Shown piece by piece: positions 8,766 to 18,598 of a stretch of 64,000 bases of DNA; position 1 is the stretch's first letter; every line of letters starts with the position of its first letter. Origin of the DNA: PGYR01 sp048267165 (GTDB taxonomy: Bacteria; Bacteroidota; Ignavibacteria; Kapaibacteriales; UBA2268). The notes under the pieces were generated by a model. The model had not been told where the DNA came from and did no database searches. It was given only the letters and a program-made list of their open reading frames with translations. The stretch is from positions 62,001 to 126,000 of the forward strand of contig JBLWYD010000003.1 of assembly GCA_048267165.1 (NCBI GenBank). The letters run 5' to 3'. Position numbers and translations under genes: made by a program.

Positions 8766-9920
8766 ATGGAAAACAACACACACATATCTTGTATTTATTG
8801 CAACTCGGAAGCAGTGATAAAACATGGGAAAACTCGCTCGGGTGACCCTCGTTTCCGCTGTAAAGATTGCGAAAAAACCTGGGTAAAGGGTATAATCCTA
8901 TACAAAAAACCGGATATTAGTGCTGTTGCAGAGTCTTACTTACTCGGTCATTCCATTCGTGAATTAGTACCTTTCTACAAGAGCTCCCCTCACCGAATTA
9001 ATATGAAAATTCGTGAGTTTCTGGGTGAAACCCAAAGCTGGGAATCTTTCCTAGATAAAAGCTCGGAAGTCCGTACAACGGATGTAGTTTACTTACAAGG
9101 AATAAGATTTAATTGCTCATTCAATTCTCCAGAGAATAATGAGATGTTCGTAGCGTTTGCTATCGAAGGTCTATCATCTCAGATTATTGGATTCGAAATA
9201 GCTGAAGATAATACAGAAGATGTATGGACTAAGCTATTAGCTCGCCTAAGTAAGCGTAAATATAAGGTGAAAACTTTCCTTACGCGTGATATAAGAGCAG
9301 TAGAAAATTCTGTTTCCAAATACTTCGAAGATTCAAGAATTAAGTTATATCTTCATAAGCTTAATCGTGATAAAGAAGTCGCAAATAGATGCTGTCTTTT
9401 GGATAATAGCTCACTTCGCGATAAGTTAATAGACGATGCATTGAAGTTCTATTCCAAATTGGATAATCAAAGCTATACTTCATATCTGCAAAATAGATTC
9501 GAGATGGACATCAAGACGTGCATAAAGAAGGATTGTGATAGATTCTTCGAATGTATGATGAAAAACTGTGGTACAGAGTCGGAATCGAGACTAGAGCAAC
9601 TACTAGTAGAGTTCAATAACCGATTCGAGAAGTTCCACGCCCTGAAAACTGACCCTTATATAATTATCAATGCTTGGGTAGGTCTGCACATGCTAAGACC
9701 TATGGAATGTGGGTTCACTCGCTATTCCCTATACAACCAATTGCCTTGCAAATGCTCTTTCGCTTGTTTTGCTAGTAATCACAATGATGAGCAATGCGAA
9801 TTTATACCAAACCAAAGAGAGCTGAGCGATTTCGCCAACGAAGTAACTATTCGTGCCCTTCACTTACCAATAGAATCAACTGTAAAGGGCAAATTCAAAC
9901 TAGAGCTAAAAAGCTTCTAG
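8766..9920 (+). CDS. transposase-like protein with N-terminal zinc ribbon, adjacent to adk
   Basis: A 384-residue protein. Cys9-x2-Cys12...Cys32-x2-Cys35 forms an InsA/IS1-type zinc ribbon, followed by a helix-turn-helix-like segment (about 50-85). The middle resembles the DDE core of IS1/IS256/MULE-type transposases: a possible first Asp at 106 (TTDVVYLQG), Asp175 in FLTRDIRAV after the typical W..LL..L..R spacing, and YLHKLNRD with His197. A second Cys-rich patch lies near 328-345 (CKCSFACF). No terminal inverted repeats or target duplications are visible at either end, and it starts two bases after adk. It is either an immobilised/domesticated transposase or a full-length IS with cryptic ends. 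Confidence 0.6.
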   Translation: MENNTHISCIYCNSEAVIKHGKTRSGDPRFRCKDCEKTWVKGIILYKKPDISAVAESYLLGHSIRELVPFYKSSPHRINMKIREFLGETQSWESFLDKSSEVRTTDVVYLQGIRFNCSFNSPENNEMFVAFAIEGLSSQIIGFEIAEDNTEDVWTKLLARLSKRKYKVKTFLTRDIRAVENSVSKYFEDSRIKLYLHKLNRDKEVANRCCLLDNSSLRDKLIDDALKFYSKLDNQSYTSYLQNRFEMDIKTCIKKDCDRFFECMMKNCGTESESRLEQLLVEFNNRFEKFHALKTDPYIIINAWVGLHMLRPMECGFTRYSLYNQLPCKCSFACFASNHNDEQCEFIPNQRELSDFANEVTIRALHLPIESTVKGKFKLELKSF

Positions 9921-9937
9921 TCTAAAACTTAATCGCA

Positions 9938-11314
9938 TCACACTCCAGCAATATAATTAACCAAATCAGAGTAAGTAACAATCGACACAATATTGTTTTC
10001 GCTATCTGAAACGAAAATTGTTTTGCCTTCAGTTAATTTATCTTGAATACTTTGCAATGGTGTATCGAACTGAACTATTTCATAATCACTAGACATTACT
10101 AAATTAATGCTGTCATTTAAGTCGATAGTACCATCGAAAAGTGGAGTAGTCAATCTGCTTTCGCTTACATAACCAACTAGCGAGTCACCTTTGAATACTG
10201 GTAACTGCGATATACCACTAGCTTCCATTATTTCTATTGCACTTCGGATATTCTTGTCATCTTGCATTTTTATAAGCTTTGTAGCTTTACCAGTATGGTG
10301 AAGCATATCGCCAACAGTTGTATTATAAGGACTGTCAGTGTAGCCACCTGCCTTCATCCACTCATCATTATATATTTTACCAGTGTATCTGTTCCCAGAG
10401 TCAGGCAATATTACTAATATTTTCTTCGGTGTATCGAGTCCCTCAGCATAGCGGATTGCGCCAACAACGGCTGCTCCACTACTACCACCAGCATATATAC
10501 CTTCTTCCGTTAGCAATCGACGAGTCATCACGAAAGACTCCTTATCGTCTATCATTACGAAATCGTCTATAACACTGAAATCTAGATTATCTGGGAATAT
10601 ATCTTCGCCGATTCCCTCTAGTACATAACCGTGAGCTTCTATTACTTCGCCAGTTTTCCAAAATGGAGCTAGTATAGAACCTTGTATATCAACTCCGACT
10701 ATTTTCACATCGGGCATTACAGATTTCAGATATTTACCTGTTCCAGAGATAGTACCACCAGTACCAACTCCGCACATAAACACATCGAAATCACCGCCAG
10801 TTTGTTCGAATATCTCTGGCCCAGTAGAGCGAACATGAGCTTCCTGATTGTCTAGATTATAGTACTGATTTGCATAGAATGAATTAGGAGTAGTCTCTGC
10901 TATTCTCTTTGCTACACTGTAATAAGAACGTGGATCTTCTGGTGCTACGTTAGTAGGGGTTACAACTACTTTCGCTCCGTATGCACGAAGATTATTGATT
11001 TTCTCGATAGATTGTTTATCAGGCAAAACGAATATACACTTGAAGCCATGAACAGCTGCATACATAGCAAGTCCAACCCCAGTATTACCCGAAGTTCCCT
11101 CCACTATAGTACCGCCCGGTTTTAGGTCGCCCCTTTCTATGGCTTGTTCTATTATGTGCTTAGCTATACGTTCTTTGATAGAGCCACCTGGGTTCATATA
11201 CTCTAGCTTTACGTATATGTCCGATTCTACACCTGTTGCTACTTTGTTCAGTCGAACGATAGGTGTATTACCTATTACATCTATTACATTTTGATTAAAT
11301 TTATTCATTGACAT
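9938..11314 (-). CDS. cbs: cystathionine beta-synthase (PLP domain plus CBS pair)
   Basis: Condenses serine (or O-acetylserine) with homocysteine or sulfide in the cytoplasm. Residues 1-320 are a fold-type II PLP enzyme: the Schiff-base Lys is in GGSIKERIA (Lys47), the substrate loop is EGTSGNTG, the phosphate loop is GVGTGGTISG, and GGSSGAAV is near the end. Residues about 330-458 are two CBS motifs that in the family bind adenosyl ligands and regulate activity. Length 458 fits a full CBS rather than plain cysteine synthase. A second ATG two codons in is equally possible as start. It runs tail-to-tail with the transposase-like gene, 17 bases apart. Confidence 0.9.
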   Translation of the reverse strand: MSMNKFNQNVIDVIGNTPIVRLNKVATGVESDIYVKLEYMNPGGSIKERIAKHIIEQAIERGDLKPGGTIVEGTSGNTGVGLAMYAAVHGFKCIFVLPDKQSIEKINNLRAYGAKVVVTPTNVAPEDPRSYYSVAKRIAETTPNSFYANQYYNLDNQEAHVRSTGPEIFEQTGGDFDVFMCGVGTGGTISGTGKYLKSVMPDVKIVGVDIQGSILAPFWKTGEVIEAHGYVLEGIGEDIFPDNLDFSVIDDFVMIDDKESFVMTRRLLTEEGIYAGGSSGAAVVGAIRYAEGLDTPKKILVILPDSGNRYTGKIYNDEWMKAGGYTDSPYNTTVGDMLHHTGKATKLIKMQDDKNIRSAIEIMEASGISQLPVFKGDSLVGYVSESRLTTPLFDGTIDLNDSINLVMSSDYEIVQFDTPLQSIQDKLTEGKTIFVSDSENNIVSIVTYSDLVNYIAGV

Positions 11315-11438
11315 AGTCTTATTCTACTTTGATTTATTTGTTAGCCACAAAACTAAATAATAATATAGTTTTTACCTATTGGGATAATTTTTGAGCAAAT
11401 ATTGTTTATGTTAATTCGATTAACTATTTTGTAAAACT

Positions 11439-11645
11439 ATGAAACTACACCCTAAATATATAATTGATTCAGAAGGCAATAGAACGTCTGTAATTTTACC
11501 AATTGAAGAATTCAACAACCTCATAGGTCTGAAAGAAGACTTAGAAGATGTAAACTTGTATGATGAAGCAAAAAAGTATCCTCAAGATTTCAGAACAGCT
11601 GAAGAAGTCTTCAGTGAGCTAGACGATAGGAAAAAAGCCAAATAA
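11439..11645 (+). CDS. antitoxin-like small protein (Phd/RelB type), no toxin partner
   Basis: A 68-residue protein whose first 30 residues (MKLHPKYIIDSEGNRTSVIL, then PIEEFNNLI) match the pattern of short Phd/RelB-like antitoxins found beside RelE toxins. The C-terminal half is charged and helical, as in toxin-neutralising tails. No toxin gene follows: the next gene, 43 bases on, is yjdM. It may be an orphan antitoxin or a small regulator. Confidence 0.55.
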   Translation: MKLHPKYIIDSEGNRTSVILPIEEFNNLIGLKEDLEDVNLYDEAKKYPQDFRTAEEVFSELDDRKKAK

Positions 11646-11688
11646 CTCTTATATTATAAAATAATTTCAACCAAAAATTAGATTTATA

Positions 11689-12033
11689 ATGACTGATAAT
11701 ATGCCTTGCCCAAAATGCGGCTACGAATACACTTATGAGCTGAATTCACTGTGGAATTGCTCCGATTGCGGTAACGAATGGAACCCTGAAATAGCTGAAG
11801 AAGCTTCTGCTGAAGGTGGACTAATTGTGAAAGATGCGAATGGTGTCTTACTTGCCGATGGCGATACAGTAGTTGTTATCAAAGACTTACCTGTGAAGGG
11901 CTCTTCTAAGCCAATCAAAGGTGGAACAAAACTAAAGAACGTACGCTTGCGAGATAGCGACCACAATTTAGATTGCAAAATAGACGGCTTCGGCGCTATG
12001 GCACTGAAATCAGAGTTCGTTAAGAAGGGGTAG
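11689..12033 (+). CDS. yjdM: YjdM/PhnA family zinc-ribbon protein
   Basis: A 114-residue cytoplasmic protein of the PhnA/YjdM family; despite the old name, a role in phosphonate use is not established. The N-terminal zinc ribbon is CPKC...CSDC (about 6-28). The C-terminal domain has VKDANGVLLADGDTVVVIKDL and the SSKPIKGGTKLKNVRL signature. The ATG at 11701 (four codons in) is an alternative start. A rho-independent terminator overlaps its stop codon, so transcription ends here. Confidence 0.88.
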   Translation: MTDNMPCPKCGYEYTYELNSLWNCSDCGNEWNPEIAEEASAEGGLIVKDANGVLLADGDTVVVIKDLPVKGSSKPIKGGTKLKNVRLRDSDHNLDCKIDGFGAMALKSEFVKKG

Positions 12034-12052
12034 GATTACCCCCCTTTTTTTT
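12025..12052 (+). terminator. rho-independent terminator of yjdM
   Basis: GGGGTA, a four-base loop and TACCCC followed by two more C and T8. The stem overlaps the TAG stop of yjdM. Confidence 0.8.
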
Positions 12053-12127
12053 CTAATCACTCTCCCCTTATACACTTTTCTCATTGTATAATCTCCAATT
12101 ATTTCTTATTATTAAGCTTATAGGAAT

Positions 12128-14305
12128 ATGAAATTTCGGAAATATATTATGTATCGTGTAGCTCTAATTGTTTTTATTGTAATCTCTATCCAGCTCAATG
12201 CCCAAGAAAGCTCAACCAAAAAGTACGGTGTGTACGCTGATTACGGGCTTAACATGCACTCTTCTGAGTTCAAAGCACTACCGGGAATACCAAACTGCTG
12301 CATTGATTTCGAAGAGGGTAACGGTCTAGGATTATCGATTGGAGCGTTATTCGAGATGGATATGTCTAGCCATCTTTTCCTATCTGCTCGATTGGGCTAT
12401 AATGACCTAAGTGGTGAACTCAGCCGAATAGAACCAACCACTGTTATAATCAATAATAACTTTGAGCCAGGTAAACTAAACCATTCTATCGTGGCTAATA
12501 TACAAGCAGTTACTGCCCGCATACTAGCAGGCTACAGGATAATTCCTAACCTTAGTTTCTATGCTGGATTCGGTGCTGGTAATGTGATAAATGCTACTTA
12601 TGATCAATTAGAAACCCTGACCGAACCTACTGACAAAGGTACTTTCATAGATGACCTAGGGGTTGATACAGGAAAGAGAACTAGAAATGAATCCACTGGT
12701 GATATTCCCGAATTGAATAGCATGAGACTATTTCTTTCTACTGGTATTGGTTATGAACTGCCTTTGAATAGTGATAATTCATTGCGATTAATGCCAGAAG
12801 TGAACTTCGATTTCGCATTCTCCAATGTAGTGAACAGCATCGATTGGACTATCAACGAACTAAAGGGAGGTATCGCTCTCAAATATGTACCGCAAAGTAG
12901 CAAAGATTGGCAAATTATTCGTGATACAATTATCGTCAGAGATACTACTACGGAATACATTACGGAGAATAAACCATCTCTGAAGATGATAAATTCGAAA
13001 GTTATAGATGAGGTTGAAAACATAGATGGAAACACCAGAATCATCACCACTACTATAGAGAATAAATACCTAAACCGAGTGCTAGACCCTAGTTTTGCAA
13101 GCAATAATTCTAACAAATCAACTCTGAAAAATAGTGATATCGCTATAACCGCGAAGGGTGTGGATTTTGATGGTAATCTAACTTCAGTAGCGACTATGAA
13201 AGTCGAGGAATTCATAAGCGATGTTATTCATCCACTATTGCCATATATTTTCTTCACTCATAATAGTACTGAACTGCAATCAAAATACAAGCAACTATCG
13301 AGCACAACTAGCTTCACAGAAAACACTTTGATAAACGATGAGACGCTGGAAGTATATTACAACTTACTCAATATAGTAGGTAAGCGATTAAAAGATAGTC
13401 CCAATTCTTCTATCAAACTAATAGGTACAAACTCCAATACTGGCGAGGAAAAAGACAATACAAAGCTTTCGCAAAACAGGGCGGACGAAGTTAAAAAATA
13501 CTTAGTAAACGCTTGGGGTATAGACGCTAGCCGAATTACAACAGAAGCTCGCAACTTACCACAAAACTCATCTAACATCAGCGTAGAAGACGGTATAGCA
13601 GAAAACAGAAGAGTAGAAATATACAGCTCGGACAATCAGATACTAGACGTGATAATGGCGAAAGACACACTGAGGAAGGCCGACCCGCCAACACTTAGAT
13701 TCATGACCGAGAACAAAGGAGCGGAAGATTACGACAGTTGGAAAGTAGTAGTCAGCCAAAACGGCAGAGTACTAAAAGAATACAACGGCACAGCACAACT
13801 ACCGAAATCAATTGATTGGAACTTGGAGCAAGAGCAAAGCACTACCCCACGTTTCGATAGTCCGCTTGACTACAAGCTAGTGCTAACAAAGGGCAGTACA
13901 ACAGCTGAAGCAACAGCACAGCTACCAATGCAGATGATAAAACTATCCGAAAAAGCTATAAACAAAGTTGGCGACAAGCGAATAGACAAATTCAACTTGA
14001 TACTGTTCGATTTCAATAGTGCAGAAATATCAGGGCGAAACAGCGAGATAATAACCATAATAGATTCGAGAATAGAAGACAACTCTACAATCCAAATCAA
14101 GGGCTACACCGACCGTATGGGTGACGATGGACTTAACGAACGCCTATCGAACAGCAGAGCCGAAAGTGCCAACAAAGCAATAGGCAATGGCAATGCAATA
14201 AGCAAAGGATATGGTGAGAAAATAGAACTTTACAACAACAACCTACCCGAAGGTAGAATGTACAACCGAACAGTAGAGATAATAGTTGAAACCCCGATAA
14301 AGTAG
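12128..14305 (+). CDS. outer-membrane protein with two OmpA-like domains
   Basis: A 725-residue protein with signal peptide (to about residue 25, ending LNAQ). Residues about 30-255 look like an outer-membrane beta-barrel (repeated aromatic/Gly strands such as RILAGYRIIPNLSFYAGFG). Two OmpA-C-like peptidoglycan-binding regions follow: about 375-500 with KLSQNRADEVKKYL and ENRRVEIY, and about 615-725 with GYTDRMGDDG, ERLSNSRAES and YNRTVEI. The second is closer to consensus; the first lacks a clear TDxxG. It probably ties the outer membrane to the cell wall. The next gene is a giant VWA/T9SS protein on the same strand. Confidence 0.78.
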   Translation: MKFRKYIMYRVALIVFIVISIQLNAQESSTKKYGVYADYGLNMHSSEFKALPGIPNCCIDFEEGNGLGLSIGALFEMDMSSHLFLSARLGYNDLSGELSRIEPTTVIINNNFEPGKLNHSIVANIQAVTARILAGYRIIPNLSFYAGFGAGNVINATYDQLETLTEPTDKGTFIDDLGVDTGKRTRNESTGDIPELNSMRLFLSTGIGYELPLNSDNSLRLMPEVNFDFAFSNVVNSIDWTINELKGGIALKYVPQSSKDWQIIRDTIIVRDTTTEYITENKPSLKMINSKVIDEVENIDGNTRIITTTIENKYLNRVLDPSFASNNSNKSTLKNSDIAITAKGVDFDGNLTSVATMKVEEFISDVIHPLLPYIFFTHNSTELQSKYKQLSSTTSFTENTLINDETLEVYYNLLNIVGKRLKDSPNSSIKLIGTNSNTGEEKDNTKLSQNRADEVKKYLVNAWGIDASRITTEARNLPQNSSNISVEDGIAENRRVEIYSSDNQILDVIMAKDTLRKADPPTLRFMTENKGAEDYDSWKVVVSQNGRVLKEYNGTAQLPKSIDWNLEQEQSTTPRFDSPLDYKLVLTKGSTTAEATAQLPMQMIKLSEKAINKVGDKRIDKFNLILFDFNSAEISGRNSEIITIIDSRIEDNSTIQIKGYTDRMGDDGLNERLSNSRAESANKAIGNGNAISKGYGEKIELYNNNLPEGRMYNRTVEIIVETPIK

Positions 14306-14317
14306 GGTAAAATGTGG

Positions 14318-14384
14318 TCATTGCGAGGACTGAAAGGACGCGGCAATCTATTGAGGAACGAAGAAAGAATGAAAGAGATTCCCC
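14318..14384. repeat. dispersed repeat R2, copy 1
   Basis: Begins TCATTGCGAGGACTGAAAGG and includes GCGGCAATCT. The first third is shared with 26698-26729, nearly identical over 32 bases. Confidence 0.8.
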
Positions 14385-14464
14385 ATGCCTTTGGCTTGGC
14401 AAGCACGCTTCGCTCGAAATGGCAGGAATTAGGGATCGAAGGCAAGGATAGCTTAAATAATCTG

Positions 14465-14532
14465 TCATTGCGAGGAGTGTAACGACGTGGCAATCTCGTG
14501 GGAACGAAGAAGGAATGAAAGAGATTCCCACG
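14465..14532. repeat. dispersed repeat R2, copy 2
   Basis: Direct repeat of 14318-14384 with a few substitutions; ends AAGAGATTCCC like copy 1. Confidence 0.8.
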
Positions 14533-14558
14533 CTTCACTCGGAATGACAAGAATTAGG

Positions 14559-14584
14559 GAGACGTATGCAATACGCCTCTACAA
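14559..14584. repeat. dispersed palindromic repeat R3
   Basis: GAGACGTATGCAATACGCCTC followed by TACAA, a near-palindrome. Related copies lie at 3233-3258 and 41463-41487, and fragments at about 26750-26775 and 31440-31456. Confidence 0.7.
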
Positions 14585-14623
14585 CCAAAAACAAAAATGA
14601 AGTCCTAAAATAACAGAACTAAA

Positions 14624-17600
14624 ATGAAAAAAACAATACTACTAATCCTACTACTTCCAATACTGGTAAGTGCCCAGTACTTCGATGTATTCGACATAGA
14701 CGAAAGTCAGTTTCCAATAATGAAAGCGAAGTTCTACTCAATAGATGCGAACGGAAAGCAGATACTAAACCACACCCCAGCTGACTTCGAAATCACAGAA
14801 AACGGCGAGCCGAGAGATGTGATTAGTGTTAGTTGTTACCAAAATAATGATTTGAATCCTGTTTCGGTTTCGATTAGTTTCGATATATCAGGTTCAATGT
14901 CGCTTTCTAATTCATTGCCTCAGATTGCTCCGATTGAACTTGCTAAGTATTCTGCAACCGAACTAGTAAAAATGATGGAGATGCCTCCATCCAATGTTTC
15001 AATTCAAACAACCAATTCAATAGCAACCATATTAGATGATTTTACTACCCGAAAAAAAGATATTCTAAAATTAATAAATGGAGTTAATGCTTACGGCTCC
15101 AATGATTTTGGTCAACAACTTCTTAGTCCTTATTCTGGATTGCTTAGTATTGCAAAAAATGGAAAGTACCGTAAAATTGCTATTATCTATACAGATGCAA
15201 ATTGGTTTAAGTTAGATAATGTACAAATAAATAAGTGCATACAAATATGTAACGAGAATAATATAAAGCTTTTTTTTGTTGAAATATCTGAACTTGAAGA
15301 TAATAATGAAAGTGTAAAACAATCTCTAATCGAAATTGCAAATGCAAGTGGTGGTAAATATTACAGCCAAATAGATAATGAGGAAAAAGCTTTGGAAGTG
15401 GCAATTGACATAGCAAGGATAAATAGTATTAATTATCCTTGTGATATTAGTTGGAAGAGTGATTATAAATGTGACGTTTCTACTAATCTGAAAATTAGAA
15501 ATAAAATAATAGGACTGACAGTTAACAAGGATTACAATGTAAATTCAATTAACACAATGAAATTAGAGATTAAGCCCTACTCAATTACCTTCGATGACTC
15601 TGAACCAAACATTAAAGAAGATTCCACCTTCCAGGTATTATCAAAGTTTGCAGATGCAACGATAGATAGAATAAACCTTAAGAGCGGCGATAATATAATC
15701 ACCATCAATGAACAATTCCCAATAAATCTCGAAAAAGGAGTACCCAGAAATATTAGTTTTACCTTCCAACAAAGCGATGAGAAAGCACATTTTTCGGTCT
15801 ATGATATAACTAGCAATAATTGCTCTAGTCAACTAAATATCTACTCTGGCTTAAATTACGGGAGTCTGAAGAATAACACTCTGAATATTGTATTTCCTAA
15901 TGGAGGCGAGAAGTTCTACTGTGGGATAGATACTAATGTTAGTTGGTTAGGAGTTACAAGTTTGGATTCCATAATTTTGAACTTTAGTAGTGACAATGGA
16001 AAGAATTGGCAACAAATTTTAGACTCGAATTCTAGAAGTGAATACTTATGGAGTGTCCCTAGAATCATTAGCGACAGTTGTTTGATTAATATAAAGCAAC
16101 GAGCTCTCACAAATAAGAAAGAAGGTGAGATAATTTGGAAATATTCATTCGGTGGGGATGAAAATGACTTCTGTTATTCAATTACAGAGACACCTGACAA
16201 AGGATATATAGCGGTAGGAAGCTATTCTAACGGTGTAGCTCCTGATTTTAATAGTTCTTTGTATATACTACGTATGGACATTAACGGTAAAAAAGTTTGG
16301 GATAAATACTATGGTGGCAGCGGAATAGATATAGGTTACAAAATAAAATCTTTACGTGGCGGTGGCTATTTAATTATTGGCTCGACTACTTCCAACGATG
16401 GGGAAGTTACAAGAATACCTACTGACCAAGATGTTTGGGCAATAAAAATTAATTCTCTTGGTAACATAGAATGGGAAGAGAATTATGGAGGGGCAGCAAA
16501 TGATAATGGATATTCATTTGTAGAGACTCAGTCCGGTGATATAGTAATTGTAGGTTCTAACAATAATGAAGCATCAGTTTGGAAGGTAAATCCATTAGGT
16601 GTTCTGATCTGGCAAAAAAGCTTCAACAACTTAAGTAATTGTGAGGCCAAAGAAATAATAGAAACGGCAAATAATGAATTAATTGTAGTTGGAAGTACAA
16701 CTGGACAATCAGGAACAAAAGGATTTCTATTAAAATTAGACACTGATGGAAATGTAATACGACAAAAAATAACGGCATATAAAATCAATAGTGTTATTAA
16801 GACTTCTGATAAGAATTATGCTTATGCTGGAATGAGGAACTTTGACATATTAGTTGAGAAAGTAAATTCTGATTTCGATATTTTATGGAGTAAATCATAC
16901 GGAGGTGACCTCCATGATGAAGCAAATGACCTGATCGAATTAGATAATGGTGATATTCTAATAACTGGTGAAACTAATTCTGTAAGTAATGAATTTAATA
17001 GGAATTTCGGTTTTAGTGACTATTTTCTAATCCGATTAGATAAAGACGGAACAAGAAAATGGTCAGCTCCTTATGGTGCGAATAGACTAGAAGTTGCCAA
17101 TCAAGTTATACTAACAGGAAATGGTCACTATGTAATAGCGGGTTCTTCTAATACTTTTTATCACGATAATATCAAGGATAATCATGGAGAATTTGACTTT
17201 TGGTTGATTAAATTAAATGGGAATGATCCTTACCTCCAATCCGATACATCGGACGCGTTGTTTTCTATTATAATGCCGGAGCCAGTTATACAGATTAATA
17301 ACATTGACATGGGACAGATGATAGTTGGCAGTACTAAAGATACGATTGTGTCTTCGGTTATCTGCAATGTAGGTGATGCACCGTTGCACGTTCTGGGAGT
17401 TGATATAACTGGTGGTAATGCTAGTGAATTCCTTATTTCGCGTGGGGCTGGTGATTTCTATTTGGAGAAGGATTCATGTCAGGATATGATGTTCGAGTTT
17501 ACACCTTTGGCACTTGGTAATAGAACTGTCTATGCCACTATAAGAACGACCATAGGTGATTTCCGAGATACTATACATATACGTGGGGTTGGTATTGCTC

Positions 17601-18598
17601 CAGCTATTGAGGTGACTTCTGAGGTAGTTGACTTTGGTGTATTTGAACTTGGAGAAGGAAAAGATACGACTTTATTTTTAGTGAAAAATGTTGGGAGTAC
17701 TGATATAACAATTACTGATACCCAAATCAGTGGGCCAGATATGGAGCAGTTTACACTTAACTCAACACCTCGTAGCTACACAATAGCCGTTGGAAAGGAG
17801 AAAGAATTCAAGCTAAACTACACAGCAAAATTAGGCGGTAAATCAAACTCATACTTAGATTTTCACTATGAAGGTATTGGCTCTCCTTTACGCTCTCTAC
17901 TTTTTGCAGAGGGAATCGGAGGTGAGGTTTACCCTGTAGTAGCTGATGCTTATGTCGGTGAGACAGTAAATTTAAACTTATTTTTAGGTAAGATAAAACC
18001 AGAAGGACTCCGTGAAATAGCTACAAAATTCTCTGCAATAGTTAGCTATAACTCGACTATACTAGCACCTATTGACAAGTCAATGAGCGTTAACACTATA
18101 TTAGGTAAGTCATTTATATCAATTGCAGGCAAACTAAGTGGAGTACCACAAATAGCAACAGTACCTATGAAAGTAGGACTCGGCACAGACGACAGAAGTG
18201 GTCTGGTAATCACAGAGTTCCAGCTATATAACGCTAATGGCGATTCGGTGGATTATGACATAGAGCCGGGTGTTGGAGAGTTCAACGTGCTTGGTATATG
18301 TGAAGAAGGCGGCAAGAGATTAATCAACCCGAATGGAGATGCAGTTGAAATTCAGGTAATCACAGAAAGTAATTCAGGTAACGCACACATCCACCTAACA
18401 TTAATAGAAACGGGGCAAACAGAGCTAGAAATCTATGACCAAATTGGTAACAAGATAGAAACAGTTTATTTAGGCACACCATCTGCTGGTTCGCAAGAAA
18501 TCAACTTAGACTTAAGCAAATATGCCAATGGTCGTTACTACATTAAGCTAACAACACCAACAATCACAAAGACAGAGATAATAGAGGTAGTGAGGTAG
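14624..18598 (+). CDS. giant secreted VWA / choice-of-anchor D protein with T9SS sorting domain
   Basis: A 1324-residue exported protein. Signal peptide to about 17 (VSAQ). A short preamble (FDIDESQFP...FEITENGEPRDVISV) leads into a VWA domain with the metal site DISGSMS at about 87-93, spanning 80-270. Residues about 500-880 are propeller-like repeats with recurring YGG...D and GYIAVGS/GGYLIIGSTTS patterns. Residues about 886-1090 are two ASPM/SPD-2/Hydin (choice-of-anchor D) beta domains (IDMGQMIVGSTKDT; VDFGVFELGEGKDT). The last 75 residues are a T9SS type-A-like domain (LEIYDQIGNKIET...GRYYIKLTTPTITKTE). A close paralogue is at 53515-57495. It is probably a surface adhesin or matrix protein; function inferred. 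Confidence 0.82.
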   Translation: MKKTILLILLLPILVSAQYFDVFDIDESQFPIMKAKFYSIDANGKQILNHTPADFEITENGEPRDVISVSCYQNNDLNPVSVSISFDISGSMSLSNSLPQIAPIELAKYSATELVKMMEMPPSNVSIQTTNSIATILDDFTTRKKDILKLINGVNAYGSNDFGQQLLSPYSGLLSIAKNGKYRKIAIIYTDANWFKLDNVQINKCIQICNENNIKLFFVEISELEDNNESVKQSLIEIANASGGKYYSQIDNEEKALEVAIDIARINSINYPCDISWKSDYKCDVSTNLKIRNKIIGLTVNKDYNVNSINTMKLEIKPYSITFDDSEPNIKEDSTFQVLSKFADATIDRINLKSGDNIITINEQFPINLEKGVPRNISFTFQQSDEKAHFSVYDITSNNCSSQLNIYSGLNYGSLKNNTLNIVFPNGGEKFYCGIDTNVSWLGVTSLDSIILNFSSDNGKNWQQILDSNSRSEYLWSVPRIISDSCLINIKQRALTNKKEGEIIWKYSFGGDENDFCYSITETPDKGYIAVGSYSNGVAPDFNSSLYILRMDINGKKVWDKYYGGSGIDIGYKIKSLRGGGYLIIGSTTSNDGEVTRIPTDQDVWAIKINSLGNIEWEENYGGAANDNGYSFVETQSGDIVIVGSNNNEASVWKVNPLGVLIWQKSFNNLSNCEAKEIIETANNELIVVGSTTGQSGTKGFLLKLDTDGNVIRQKITAYKINSVIKTSDKNYAYAGMRNFDILVEKVNSDFDILWSKSYGGDLHDEANDLIELDNGDILITGETNSVSNEFNRNFGFSDYFLIRLDKDGTRKWSAPYGANRLEVANQVILTGNGHYVIAGSSNTFYHDNIKDNHGEFDFWLIKLNGNDPYLQSDTSDALFSIIMPEPVIQINNIDMGQMIVGSTKDTIVSSVICNVGDAPLHVLGVDITGGNASEFLISRGAGDFYLEKDSCQDMMFEFTPLALGNRTVYATIRTTIGDFRDTIHIRGVGIAPAIEVTSEVVDFGVFELGEGKDTTLFLVKNVGSTDITITDTQISGPDMEQFTLNSTPRSYTIAVGKEKEFKLNYTAKLGGKSNSYLDFHYEGIGSPLRSLLFAEGIGGEVYPVVADAYVGETVNLNLFLGKIKPEGLREIATKFSAIVSYNSTILAPIDKSMSVNTILGKSFISIAGKLSGVPQIATVPMKVGLGTDDRSGLVITEFQLYNANGDSVDYDIEPGVGEFNVLGICEEGGKRLINPNGDAVEIQVITESNSGNAHIHLTLIETGQTELEIYDQIGNKIETVYLGTPSAGSQEINLDLSKYANGRYYIKLTTPTITKTEIIEVVR

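Larger units (their letters stand above)
14306..14623. other. gene-free spacer with tandem dispersed repeats
   Basis: No coding potential. It contains two direct copies of a roughly 65-base unit (14318-14384 and 14465-14532). Each begins TCATTGCGAGGA and runs through GACGyGGCAATCT to GAACGAAGAAnGAATGAAAG and AGATTCCC. A palindromic GAGACGTATGCAATACGCCTC block is at 14559-14579. From memory, similar sequences occur between genes in many bacterial genomes. Confidence 0.75.

Noticed and set aside
8700..9990. IS ends around the transposase-like gene
   Set aside because: No terminal inverted repeat or short direct repeat found on either side; not annotated as a mobile element.
14133..14550. Minus-strand frames in the repeat-filled spacer behind the OmpA gene
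   Set aside because: Their translations (FRVKRGNLFHSFF and similar) come from repeat R2 read in reverse and show no domain.
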